Assembly (NCBI GenBank): GCA_036721855.1
Contig: DAIMKF010000020.1
Span: forward strand, 1 to 33,176
DNA from: JAHDNZ01 sp036721855
Lineage (GTDB): Bacteria; Bacillota; DTU065
Direction: 5' to 3'
DNA: 33,176 nt
Part shown: in pieces, positions 24,115 to 32,518 of the stretch
How positions within the stretch are numbered: the stretch's first letter is position 1
How the letters are laid out: each line of letters begins with the position of its first letter
Position numbers and translations under genes: made by a program
Notes under the pieces: generated by a model
What the model was told of the DNA's origin: nothing
What the model saw: the letters and a program-made list of their open reading frames with translations, nothing else
Databases searched by the model: none

Positions 24115-24605
24115 TATCTTAACCTTCTATTTCCCGAGTTTAACAGATAAAAAGGCCAAACTATCAAAAAAGCGTTTACACTGTATGAAATCACGGTTCT
24201 TTACTTAATGAACATATACAACATAATGATGGAGAGTTGCAGGTAAGTCTGTTCTTATAAGTTATTGCCAAATGGATATTAGGTATAGAGACTGATGATT
24301 TTACCGCTAATGTCTGTAACTGAGCCCATACCGACAACTTCTACCAATCGTTACTGCTTCCTTGTTTATCCATGGAAAGCTATTAACTCATGGCTTTTCT
24401 TAAGTTTTAATTTGATTACTATTTAACGCTGGCAGTTTGCCTAGTGATATATTGCCGGTCCTTAGCCCTAAAATAGGGCTTATTCAATGACACCTAGAAG
24501 GAAATGGCTATAAAAGCTAGTAGTGTAAATATATTGGTTTAACTACCTGAAAGTATTAAAACTTACCTTTACATTTAGTTTTTTAGTAGAAGGAGTGATT
24601 AGCCA
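24115..24605. other. 491-base gap after dinB
   Basis: No convincing gene. A 7-bp hairpin (agcccta/tagggct, 24464-24480) has no T tail. The open frame 24310-24426 (38 codons) has no ribosome site. The region is of mixed composition and reads like decayed or untranscribed DNA, followed by the ribosome site aaggag (24592) of the metallophosphoesterase gene. Confidence 0.4.
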
Positions 24606-25379
24606 ATGATTAACCCAACTATTCCCCAACCAATCCGAGTAGCGGTAATGTCAGATCCTCACCTTAGCTGTCAAAACGAACGTCATCTCCGACAGTGGCA
24701 AAATGCTTTGTTAATGGCTAAAAATCAAGAACCTGACCTTTATCTTATAGCTGGCGATCTTACCGAAAAGGGCTCTATAGAAGAAGCAGAGCTTTTTAAA
24801 CGATCCTTAGCAGGGCTTGATAAGCCTTGTCTTTTTGTTCCCGGCAATCATGATCTGGGAAATAAAAGACTTACCGGTAAAGAAGGCGAGGTAAGCAGTT
24901 CAAAGATTAAAAACTATCGTACCAACTTCGGACCTGATTTTAGAGCCAAAAATTTTCTTGGTTGGCAGTTTATCTGTTTGAATTCCCAGCTCTTACAAAG
25001 TGGCCTAAAAGAAGAGCAAGAACAATGGGAATTCTTCAAAGATCAGCTAGCGATAGATGGCCCTAAAATTGTTTTGATGCATACTCCTCTTTACATAAAC
25101 AGTCCCTTCGAAGTTGGCGGCAGCTATTGGAATGCTGAACCTAAAATAAGGCAAGAGATCTTGAATCTTTTAGAAGATAAGCAGGTTTTTGCTCTAATCT
25201 CCGGTCATCTTCATCGCCTTGTTGTTAATCTGGGTGTTACCCTCTTTTTATCGGCACCCCCGCTTTCGTTTGGCTTACCTGACTTTCATTTAGGTCAAAG
25301 CTATCTAACCTTGGATTTAGAGCAAAAAAACCTTCACTGGGAAATACACCAAATAGAGAACTTCTACTCTGTAATTTAA
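24606..25379 (+). CDS. Calcineurin-like metallophosphoesterase
   Basis: A 257-residue cytoplasmic protein with the five metal motifs of the family: Asp17/His19 (MSDPHL), Asp51 (AGDLTEKG), Asn81-His82 (GNHD), His near 159 (LMHTPLY) and the GHLHR motif. The substrate is unknown; the small size and lack of other domains suit a nucleotide or phosphodiester hydrolase of the CpdA/Icc kind, but this class is broad. AAGGAG precedes the ATG. It lies 61 bases before the PEGA lipoprotein and no terminator is visible between them, so it may be cotranscribed with the wall-hydrolase pair. Confidence 0.85.
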   Translation: MINPTIPQPIRVAVMSDPHLSCQNERHLRQWQNALLMAKNQEPDLYLIAGDLTEKGSIEEAELFKRSLAGLDKPCLFVPGNHDLGNKRLTGKEGEVSSSKIKNYRTNFGPDFRAKNFLGWQFICLNSQLLQSGLKEEQEQWEFFKDQLAIDGPKIVLMHTPLYINSPFEVGGSYWNAEPKIRQEILNLLEDKQVFALISGHLHRLVVNLGVTLFLSAPPLSFGLPDFHLGQSYLTLDLEQKNLHWEIHQIENFYSVI

Positions 25380-25393
25380 AAGGTAAATTTTCC

Positions 25394-25420
25394 TTGTACA
25401 CGAACCTATTAAGCTAGAAT
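25394..25420 (+). promoter_or_regulatory. Possible weak promoter of the PEGA lipoprotein gene
   Basis: TTGTAC, a 15-base spacer and TAGAAT. The spacing is short of the optimum. The palindrome TTAACGTTAA (25420-25429) sits at the expected start point, just before the AAGGAGG site. Confidence 0.3.
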
Positions 25421-25440
25421 TAACGTTAAGGAGGTATTGA

Positions 25441-26766
25441 ATGAAAAAGAGCTTTCTACTCAGCTTTTCCGTAGTTGTTCTTATATCCATTTTATTATCA
25501 GGATGTATTATCAAAGAAGAGTACGGTTATCTTATTATCTCCAGCGAGCCTCCGGAAGCCTTAGTCTTTCTAGATGCTAAAAGAATTGACAAAACTAATA
25601 ATAAACCTCTTAAACTAACCCTTAAACCAGGTTCTTATCTATTACATCTTTGCCTTCGTGATTATCAGCCTTATGAGGAAGAGATCCACATTGTTAAAAA
25701 CAAAACTACTACTGTTGCTATAACTCTAGAGCCCCTAATTGAGAAAGGTTATCTCAATATTAGCTGTGATACAGACGAGGCTCAAATCTATCTAAACAAC
25801 CAGTTTTATGGTTTAACAAAGGCCAATGGAGCTGTTAACATTTCGATTAGCCCCGGAAAATATCAGCTAAAAATTATAAAAAAACAATTGGAATATAAAA
25901 AAGAGATCGAGATTTTAAAAGATAGAACTCTCTCTCTTAATTGCGAAATGAAATTTAAGGTTTCTATCGCTGTAGATACACCAAATGCCGAGATCTTTTA
26001 TTGGCGGGATCAAAGTACAGCCACAAAACTCGACTATCCTGTGGCAACCTCTTTAGGTTTAATAGAAAATCAGGCAGTTTTTAAATTTAATGAACCTGGA
26101 GTCTATTGGTTTTATGCTAAAAAATCAGGGCGGGTATTTTCAGCCAAAGTCGCTGTTTTGCCTCATAAAGAAGCCATAACTATAAACCTAACCTCTGTGC
26201 CTGTATCTGTGGCTCGTTCAGACGAAAATACACTTATTCGAGGGAAAGCCCTTTTTGCCCCCTGGGAACTGGAGGATTTTGTCAGAAGCATTAAAGGCAG
26301 CAATCCTTATCAGATCTATGTTGCCAAATATTACCTCTATTTTGGCTCTCAGTTAGGTATTACCGGAGACTGGGCTTACTGCCAGTCGATCCATGAAACC
26401 GGCTGGTTTAAATTCGGTGGCGATGTGGTGCCTGAACAAAATAACTATGCCGGTATAGGTACAGTCGGAGGTGGAGTTAAGGGGCACTACTTTAATTCTC
26501 CGGAAGAAGGTGTTTTAGGACAGCTGAAACACTTATGGGCTTATGGTATGCCCAAAAATAATGAGCCCACCCAAGTTTATATGTACCCTTCTGGTCCGGT
26601 TAGGCCTTGGAGTGACGTGGATGATCCACGTTATGGGTATGTAAAACGTCCCGAAAAAGTCGAGTCATGGGTCTATTTAAACGGTAGATGGGCTGTTCCC
26701 GGTACTACCTACGCCCAACGTATCCGTGATTTGCACAACTCATTGATGAACTATCTTGGTTATTAG
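25441..26766 (+). CDS. PEGA-domain lipoprotein with C-terminal glucosaminidase-like domain
   Basis: A 441-residue lipoprotein: signal peptide with lipobox LLSGC (Cys22). Two PEGA repeats follow (about 29-98 and 103-170, each beginning GYL(I/N)IS and carrying a PG(S/K)Y turn), then a less defined region (171-270) and a GH73-type N-acetylglucosaminidase-like domain (about 285-441). In it, QSIHETGWF places the likely catalytic Glu at 319, near NNYAGIGT and the TYAQRIRDLH end. PEGA repeats are found in surface-exposed proteins and probably position the hydrolase on the wall. In a diderm the lipid anchor could be on either membrane. It precedes a paralogous gene by 11 bases. The glycan-hydrolase call is by motif; the exact specificity is not known. 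Confidence 0.82.
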   Translation: MKKSFLLSFSVVVLISILLSGCIIKEEYGYLIISSEPPEALVFLDAKRIDKTNNKPLKLTLKPGSYLLHLCLRDYQPYEEEIHIVKNKTTTVAITLEPLIEKGYLNISCDTDEAQIYLNNQFYGLTKANGAVNISISPGKYQLKIIKKQLEYKKEIEILKDRTLSLNCEMKFKVSIAVDTPNAEIFYWRDQSTATKLDYPVATSLGLIENQAVFKFNEPGVYWFYAKKSGRVFSAKVAVLPHKEAITINLTSVPVSVARSDENTLIRGKALFAPWELEDFVRSIKGSNPYQIYVAKYYLYFGSQLGITGDWAYCQSIHETGWFKFGGDVVPEQNNYAGIGTVGGGVKGHYFNSPEEGVLGQLKHLWAYGMPKNNEPTQVYMYPSGPVRPWSDVDDPRYGYVKRPEKVESWVYLNGRWAVPGTTYAQRIRDLHNSLMNYLGY

Positions 26767-26777
26767 GAGGTCGTAAT

Positions 26778-27407
26778 ATGAATAATATCCTAATCTGGAC
26801 TCTGGTAGCAGTTACTGCCTTAGGAGTGATTGGTATGAGCTTATATAAACCGGCCAAAGTTGAAGAGCCTGTTGATTGGGACAAGTTGTGGAAGGATCCT
26901 TCGATTTTTGGTCCTACGGTTTTAACCGGAGAACAGCTTGATTATTTTGTCAGCCTCAAAAATCCCCACGCACCTAAGATTGGCGAGTATTATGTCAAGT
27001 GGGGTAAATACTACGGAATCCGTGGTGATGTGGTCTTTGCGCAATCGATTCACGAAACCGGCTGGTTCAAATTTGGCGGTGATGTGGTGCCCGAACAAAA
27101 CAACTACGCTGGTATTGGTACTACCGGGGGTGGGGTAAGGGGTCAATACTTTAAAACCCCTGAAGAAGGTGTCATTGCCCAGTTTCAGCATATCTGGGCT
27201 TACGCCACAAGAGATCCCCTGCCAAGTAGTCCCGAATTAGTTGATCCCCGTTTTCATCTGGTTAAAAAAGGTTGTGCCCCTACTTGGCCGGATTTAGATG
27301 GTAGGTGGGCTGTCCCGGGGGTTGGCTATGGTAACCGGATTCTAAACCACTGGCGGGAAATGGTAAGGTATTTTAAACTCTATGATCCTGTGGCCGCCAG
27401 AAAATAA
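26778..27407 (+). CDS. Membrane-anchored glucosaminidase-like protein, paralogue of the upstream domain
   Basis: A 209-residue protein with one N-terminal hydrophobic helix (about 3-22, no Cys, probably an uncleaved anchor) and a GH73-like domain (about 55-209). Glu93 in QSIHETGWF aligns with Glu319 of the lipoprotein, and the block from QSIHETGW to NNYAGIGT is nearly identical between the two, then KGHYF/RGQYF and ending with the shared GRWAVPG. It is a recent tandem duplication that dropped the PEGA repeats and lipobox. The ribosome site GGAGGT overlaps the stop of the upstream gene, giving coupled translation. Likely role: cutting the glycan strand of peptidoglycan next to the membrane. 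Confidence 0.82.
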   Translation: MNNILIWTLVAVTALGVIGMSLYKPAKVEEPVDWDKLWKDPSIFGPTVLTGEQLDYFVSLKNPHAPKIGEYYVKWGKYYGIRGDVVFAQSIHETGWFKFGGDVVPEQNNYAGIGTTGGGVRGQYFKTPEEGVIAQFQHIWAYATRDPLPSSPELVDPRFHLVKKGCAPTWPDLDGRWAVPGVGYGNRILNHWREMVRYFKLYDPVAARK

Positions 27408-27419
27408 AGCTGTTTAAGG

Positions 27420-27452
27420 ATAAGAGCTTCCGATTTCTTCGGAAGCTCTTAT
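27420..27452 (+). terminator. Hairpin after the glucosaminidase operon
   Basis: A 13-bp perfect stem (ataagagcttccg with cggaagctcttat) around a 7-base loop, 13 bases beyond the stop. The tail is AT-rich (aataatcgg) without a pure T run, so termination may be weak. Confidence 0.65.
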
Positions 27453-27538
27453 AATAATCGGCTTTTAGTCTGCTAAAAAGGATAAAACGGTTCTAGGTAG
27501 AAAAGTTATGACAGACAATACTTTAAGGGGTGTCAGCC

Positions 27539-29395
27539 ATGGACGAAACAGTGCATTTTGATGTGATAATTACCGGTGGCAGTACGGGAGGAGTTGCTGC
27601 TGCACTTTCACTGCTTGATCACGGCTATAAAGTACTTATGACAGAAGAGACCGACTGGCTTGGAGGCCAGTTAACCAGTCAGGGAGTATCTGCACCTGAC
27701 GAAAATCAGTGGATTGAATATTTTGGTGCTCCAGCTTCCTACTATCGGTTTCGCGAAGGTGTTCGCAATTATTATCGTGAAAACTTTCGTTTGAGTGAAA
27801 AAGCCCAGTATCAAACCCGTCTAAATCCAGGCAATGGCTGGGTTAGCCGCCTTTGCTATGAACCTAAAGCAGGTGTTAAGGTTATAAACAAAATGCTGGA
27901 AAAGTATATTCTAAACCGTCAGTTAACTGTTCTTTACAAAACAATCCCCATAGAAGCACAAGTAGAAAATGACTTGATTAAAACTGTTACTTATCAAGAT
28001 CAAAAGGGCAAAAAACAAAACTTTAGTGCTGATATTTTCATTGACGCCAGTGAAATCGGTGACCTTTTACCGCTTGTCGGTGCCGAATATGGTATCGGTG
28101 CTGAGGCCAAAAGTGAAACCGGAGAACCTCATGCTCCGGAGACAGAAAAACCCAAATGGGTACAGTCTTATACCTATACCTTTGCTATCGAATACTGCCC
28201 GGGAGAAAATCATCTCATAGAAAAGCCCGTTGATTACGAAAAAAACCGTGAGAAACAGCCCTATACCTTAGATGTAGACTATGGTGGACAAACCGGTATT
28301 GTAAGTTACCTGATGTTTGGCCGAGCAAAGCCTACCTATGGACCTTTTTGGACCTACAGGCGCTTGATTGATAAAGATAACTTTTATGATCCTCGCTATC
28401 CCCATGATATTGCCATGATCAATTGGAATGGTAATGATTTTGTCGGCGGAACCTTTATCGATGTCTCTTTGGCGGAAAGAGAGCGTCTCTTAAAAGAAGC
28501 CAAAGACTTGGCCTTAGGCTTTTTATATTGGCTGCAGACCGAAGTCAAGCGGGATGATGATAAAGGCTATGGCTATCCGGAATTTAAATTACGCCCCGAT
28601 ATAATGGACTCACCTGATGGTCTTTCTAAATATCCCTACATCAGGGAATCTCGTAGAATTAAAGGTCTTACCACAGTTATTGAACAGGATGTTTGTGTCG
28701 GTTATCTTGATGGTCCCAGGGCTCGCTTTTTTAGAGATAGTGTCGGTCTTGGTAAATATTTTATCGATATCCATGCCTCAGGATTCAAAGAAACCGCTAA
28801 ATCGTCACAAGTCTATCCCTTTCAAATACCTCTGGGAGCACTAATCCACAGAAGAATTAAAAATTTGCTGGCCGGTGGGAAAAATCTCTCTGTAACCCAT
28901 ATCACCAATGGCACCTTTAGACTCCACCCCGTGGAATGGGCCTCCGGTGGAGCTGCTGGAACACTTGCGGCCATAGCTCTAAAGCAAAATGCTCTACCTC
29001 AGGAAGTTTGGTTAGATGAAAGGCTGCTGCGTAAAACTCAAGCTACTTTAATTGCAGATGGTACACCGATTTTTTGGTTTATTGATGTGCCTATAGGAGC
29101 ACCTCTCTTTAGTGCCCTGCAATTTACCGCAGCCTTTGGTACATTCCAATATGAAAAAGACAAAGAATTGAAATTCCACCCTGAAGATGAGTTAAAACCA
29201 GAGCATCTTATTATCTGGGCCAAAGGTCTTAAAGATGGTGCCAACCTTGAAGCTCGGGCAACATCTGCCGACTCCTTTTTAGCTTCTTTGGCCTTAGAAC
29301 TAGGTTTAGAAAAACCTAAATTACCTGAGAACATTAAACGCCGAGATTTTATTTATGCTCTAGATCAAATACTAAGAAACGCTTACCTGCAATAA
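27539..29395 (+). CDS. FAD-dependent oxidoreductase with SLH-like C terminus
   Basis: A 618-residue protein. The N-terminal dinucleotide fold VIITGGSTGGVAAALSLL, with WLGGQLTSQGVSAPDE, belongs to the PF12831-type FAD-dependent oxidoreductases, often found near sugar-degradation genes. The FAD region returns at DIFIDASEIGDLLPLVGAEYG, and NLLAGGKNLSVTHITNGTFR and WASGGAAG close the flavoprotein core. Residues about 510-618 include IGAPLFSALQFTAAFGTF and FHPEDELKPEHL, a pattern like an S-layer homology repeat. There is no signal peptide. The ATG at 27539 was chosen over the GTG at 27530 because AAGGGG sits 8 bases upstream. Monocistronic, with a terminator after the stop. The substrate is unknown. 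Confidence 0.82.
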   Translation: MDETVHFDVIITGGSTGGVAAALSLLDHGYKVLMTEETDWLGGQLTSQGVSAPDENQWIEYFGAPASYYRFREGVRNYYRENFRLSEKAQYQTRLNPGNGWVSRLCYEPKAGVKVINKMLEKYILNRQLTVLYKTIPIEAQVENDLIKTVTYQDQKGKKQNFSADIFIDASEIGDLLPLVGAEYGIGAEAKSETGEPHAPETEKPKWVQSYTYTFAIEYCPGENHLIEKPVDYEKNREKQPYTLDVDYGGQTGIVSYLMFGRAKPTYGPFWTYRRLIDKDNFYDPRYPHDIAMINWNGNDFVGGTFIDVSLAERERLLKEAKDLALGFLYWLQTEVKRDDDKGYGYPEFKLRPDIMDSPDGLSKYPYIRESRRIKGLTTVIEQDVCVGYLDGPRARFFRDSVGLGKYFIDIHASGFKETAKSSQVYPFQIPLGALIHRRIKNLLAGGKNLSVTHITNGTFRLHPVEWASGGAAGTLAAIALKQNALPQEVWLDERLLRKTQATLIADGTPIFWFIDVPIGAPLFSALQFTAAFGTFQYEKDKELKFHPEDELKPEHLIIWAKGLKDGANLEARATSADSFLASLALELGLEKPKLPENIKRRDFIYALDQILRNAYLQ

Positions 29396-29397
29396 AT

Positions 29398-29431
29398 AAA
29401 AACACCAAGCCTTTTATAGCTTGGTGTTTTT
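29398..29431. terminator. Bidirectional intrinsic terminator
   Basis: A 13-bp stem (aaaaacaccaagc with gcttggtgttttt) around an 8-base loop, T tracts on both strands. It ends the FAD oxidoreductase gene and probably the yhbY-MFS transcript, 68 bases past the MFS stop at 29499. Confidence 0.88.
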
Positions 29432-29498
29432 ATGTGGAAAGATTGGCCTTATCTTTATCTAAACAAAAATCTCCGTTACCTTTTCCCTTAATATCTTG

Positions 29499-30779
29499 TT
29501 AAAAGCAACCGTGAAAATAACCTCTTCTTCGAAACAGATTAGCTATTTCATCTTTGCCGCAACTGCTCAAAGCAACTAAAGCAGCTATTAGACGTATTGA
29601 AGATGAAAGCACAAAAACCTGTCTGGCAGTTAAAAACCCAAATAACCATACTCCTATGGCCGGAAAAATTACCCCTGTTATGCCAATTAAAGCATGAAAA
29701 GTTGCTACTGCAGTCGGCCTATACTTTTCCTCAGAAGAGGCGATTAGGATATTAAAATAAGTAATATTAAAAGCTGCCATAGAAAAGCCACCTAGAATCT
29801 GTAAAAGGTATAAAGAAAGCACGCTTTTAGCTAAAGCTGCCCATAGAGCAACCAAAGAAACTCCAAATAACGAAACTGCAAAGACTGCTTTGTCACCACT
29901 GCGTTGAATCTTTTTTCCCCAATAAAATGAGAAAAGCACAATAATCGCATTGTTAATCGCTGTTAAATTGCCAATTTGAAACTGGGTCATCTGCATCTCT
30001 TCAACATAGAAAATAGTCCATAAAGCAGAGGGAATATTAAAACCGATATAGATTAGAGCAATAGTTGTTAAAAAGCGTTTATAATCTTGGCCTAGCTCTT
30101 CATGGGCCAAGATCTTTTTTAACCTTTGCCCATAAGGCTCTCTTAATTTACTAGAAACCGGCTTTTCCTGGTATGGTTCTTTAAATCGACTCATGGTATA
30201 AGTATTGATAAGTCCAAAAAACGTGGCCATAGAAAAGACAAAAAAGTAGTTATTAGGATAGCTAATACTATCCAGAAGGTAACCGGTAGCCATGGTCGCA
30301 CTAAATGTTAATAGACCCACAAGAGCATTTTTATGGCCAAAGACTTTGCCTCTTTCCCGAGCTGGGAAGCTAACTGCAACTAAATCGGTATAGGAAAGCC
30401 CGGCAATCACCCCTGGAATGGTCATAACTGCTAATACCAATAAAAACAAATTTGGTGATTGACCTAAAAAAGCTAAAAGCCCCAGAAAAAAATAGCCCGT
30501 GCGGTTACCGAAAATACCTTTTACACAATAACCCAGTTTATGATTTTGTCTTTCCAAATACCCTGCCAGTGGGACCATAAAAAGAACGTTAATCAAATTG
30601 GGCAAGGCGGTAATTAAACTGAGATGAAAAGGAGTAGCACCCATTTTTAACGCCAGTACTCCTAAAAATGGAGTGGTTAGACCGGCCATAACACTATAGG
30701 TTGAACCTTCCCAGAGGACAACTCGATAGTTGTGTTCTAGATCTTTATAAAGATTGCTTTTAGTTTTGGTGGCCTGCAA
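29499..30779 (-). CDS. MFS transporter
   Basis: A 426-residue protein with about 11-12 hydrophobic segments. It contains the MFS-type pattern GLTTPFLGVLALKMGAT in the N-terminal half, and a long cytoplasmic loop between the two halves (about residues 200-235: SRFKEPYQEKPVSSKLREPYGQ region). It is a different MFS branch from the UMF1 protein at 132 and shows no substrate-specific motif. It could be a drug or sugar/metabolite exporter. The start is a TTG, set by GGAGGT six bases upstream. It lies 60 bases downstream of yhbY with no terminator between, so it is probably cotranscribed with it. Confidence 0.8.
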   Translation of the reverse strand: MQATKTKSNLYKDLEHNYRVVLWEGSTYSVMAGLTTPFLGVLALKMGATPFHLSLITALPNLINVLFMVPLAGYLERQNHKLGYCVKGIFGNRTGYFFLGLLAFLGQSPNLFLLVLAVMTIPGVIAGLSYTDLVAVSFPARERGKVFGHKNALVGLLTFSATMATGYLLDSISYPNNYFFVFSMATFFGLINTYTMSRFKEPYQEKPVSSKLREPYGQRLKKILAHEELGQDYKRFLTTIALIYIGFNIPSALWTIFYVEEMQMTQFQIGNLTAINNAIIVLFSFYWGKKIQRSGDKAVFAVSLFGVSLVALWAALAKSVLSLYLLQILGGFSMAAFNITYFNILIASSEEKYRPTAVATFHALIGITGVIFPAIGVWLFGFLTARQVFVLSSSIRLIAALVALSSCGKDEIANLFRRRGYFHGCF

Positions 30780-30839
30780 AATAACACCTCCTAGCCTCAG
30801 TATTTAGCCGAAATAACGACAAGAAAATCCCGGATTCCT

Positions 30840-31133
30840 TTAGGGCCAAATTATCCTGGGTTTTTTATCATTGGCTCTAAATAGAAGAATAACTCTGCCC
30901 ATTACCTGAATAACCTCGGTACTAAGCAATCTTTCTACTAATTCAACTGCAATTTGTTGCGGCTTTTTTTCAACTGTTTTTAGGACTCTGATCTTAACAA
31001 GCTCTCTGGCAGTAAGAGCTTCGTTAACAAGGCTTATGGTTCCTTCTGTTATTCCCTCTTTCCCTATTTGAATAATAGGCTCTTCCACATTAGCAACCGA
31101 TCTCAAATATGCTCGTTGTTTACTGGTTAAAAT
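30840..31133 (-). CDS. yhbY: YhbY (CRS1-YhbY RNA-binding protein), probable AUU start
   Basis: A 97-residue protein with a single CRM domain, associated with pre-50S ribosomal particles. PIIQIGKEG(I) and the TARELVKIRVL segment are diagnostic. The canonical N terminus of the family (MLTSKQRAYLRSLAN) is present here only if translation begins at ATT (31133-31131), read LTSKQRAYLRSVAN after it. An in-frame TAA lies four codons upstream, so no ATG, GTG or TTG can give it. AAGGGGG (31147-31141) lies seven bases before the ATT, an ideal distance. The TTG at 31106 would lose the first nine conserved residues and has no ribosome site. AUU starts are known mainly in infC. It leads the yhbY-MFS pair. 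Confidence 0.85.
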   Translation of the reverse strand: MLTSKQRAYLRSVANVEEPIIQIGKEGITEGTISLVNEALTARELVKIRVLKTVEKKPQQIAVELVERLLSTEVIQVMGRVILLFRANDKKPRIIWP

Positions 31134-31175
31134 AAAAAATCCCCCTTAAAATGACTTGCTCTCATCAATTAAATT

Positions 31176-31203
31176 AAGAGGATGCCATTAAAAGCATCCC
31201 CTT
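31176..31203 (-). terminator. Weak terminator of the solute-binding protein gene
   Basis: ggatgc pairs with gcatcc around an 8-base loop, extended by aag/ctt with one mismatch. The minus strand continues into a T-rich stretch (ttaatttaatt). It lies 47 bases beyond the stop at 31250, in the gap before yhbY. Confidence 0.55.
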
Positions 31204-31249
31204 AGTCAATTTTGATTTTAGCAGGGCCTTTAGCTTTGGGCAATAATTC

Positions 31250-32518
31250 TTATAGTTGTTTTACAAATCTTGCAAACTCTTTCTGTTTGCGTTTCATTTC
31301 TTCAGTCATCAGTTTGGCCGCCTTACAAATTGCTTTTTCGGGATCTTCCTTTTGCAAAATAACCTCCATCACAGCATTGGTCATATACCTAGTACCAATC
31401 ACCGAGCCAACTCCAAAAGCCGGCCAGGTTCCTGCAGCTGATTGTTCCCAAATAATTTTGCGATCATTAGCAGGAATATCAGCTTCCGAGAGAGTCTTTA
31501 GATTGGCTGATAGATAGACTGAATTAGCTATCGCCGCCATCTTGCCATTTAAATAAGCCGTCTGAACCTCCTCTGAAAGCCACCACTTCAAAAACTTCCA
31601 TGCTCCGTCAATATTTTTTGAACCTTTCATAATACCCCAGCTGGCATCATGTACCCAAGCTGTATGATTTAGTTTTCCAGCTTGCATAGTACCTGGGATA
31701 AGACCTAAACAAAACTTATCTTTTAACTGAGGTGCACCAAAGCGGATACTTGGATAAATCCAACTTGCATGTAAAAGAACCGGCATCTCTCCGGTTATAA
31801 ACGAGGTATAACCAGATATCTCGGCGGGAATACCATGTTTGGTAAAAAAACCGGTGAATTCTTTAAACCCTTTAATGGCCACAGGTGAATCCAGAGCAGA
31901 AAGCTGGCGATCCTCGGTAATCATTGCCCCACCATTTTGCCAAGCAAAAGTAGCTACTCCAAACCATTTGGGTGCCAGATAGCCATCAAATCCCGCACTA
32001 AGATTTCGAGCATAAAGCTTAGGTAACATAGCTCTTAGATCATCCCAAGTAGATGGGATACCCAAACCATTGTCACTTAAAACATCAATACGGTAATATC
32101 CAAGCTGTGGACTAACTCCTTCCGGCAGACCATACCAAGAACCTTTGTAAGAGTGAGTCCTCCAGGTTCCTTGAGGAAGGTTTGCTATAACTTCATTAAA
32201 TTCTTTGGGGTAACGCTTATTAAGATCGGTAACAACCGCACCCCTAATAGCAAAGTCAAATAACTGCTCAGCACCTGTCATGACAATATCAGGTGAATCT
32301 CCAGCTACCAGGCCTAAAAGTGCCTTCTCAAAGTGATCTTCCCAAGCGGCAATTTTAATATCAACTTCAATACCGGTTTTGGGTGTGAATTTAGTCTCGA
32401 TAAGATCTTTAGCCACCTTGATTTCTTCATTGGAACTAATCCACCAAATCTCGATACCTTTAGCTAGAGAAACAACCGAAACTACCAATATTAAAAGCAA
32501 GATTCCAAACCTCTTCAT
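31250..32518 (-). CDS. ABC transporter sugar-binding protein without lipobox
   Basis: A 422-residue extracellular solute-binding protein of the carbohydrate (family 1) type. A signal peptide (about 1-19, ending VSLAKG) is followed by IEIWWISSNEEI, FTPKTGIEVDI, AGDSPDIVMTGAEQ and the later PEGVSPQLGYYR, DDLRAMLPK and FLKWWLSEEVQ, typical of maltose/sugar ABC-type binding proteins. Cysteines near the cleavage site are absent, so there is no lipid anchor; a soluble form is normal in the periplasm of a diderm, not on a monoderm surface. It stands alone: no permease or ATPase gene follows before its terminator, so membrane components must lie outside the window. The RBS is AGGGGGA. The specific sugar is unknown. 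Confidence 0.88.
   Translation of the reverse strand: MKRFGILLLILVVSVVSLAKGIEIWWISSNEEIKVAKDLIETKFTPKTGIEVDIKIAAWEDHFEKALLGLVAGDSPDIVMTGAEQLFDFAIRGAVVTDLNKRYPKEFNEVIANLPQGTWRTHSYKGSWYGLPEGVSPQLGYYRIDVLSDNGLGIPSTWDDLRAMLPKLYARNLSAGFDGYLAPKWFGVATFAWQNGGAMITEDRQLSALDSPVAIKGFKEFTGFFTKHGIPAEISGYTSFITGEMPVLLHASWIYPSIRFGAPQLKDKFCLGLIPGTMQAGKLNHTAWVHDASWGIMKGSKNIDGAWKFLKWWLSEEVQTAYLNGKMAAIANSVYLSANLKTLSEADIPANDRKIIWEQSAAGTWPAFGVGSVIGTRYMTNAVMEVILQKEDPEKAICKAAKLMTEEMKRKQKEFARFVKQL

Noticed and set aside
24310..24426. 38-codon open frame after dinB (starts MSVTEPIPTT)
   Set aside because: No ribosome site and no recognisable pattern; the surroundings look non-coding.
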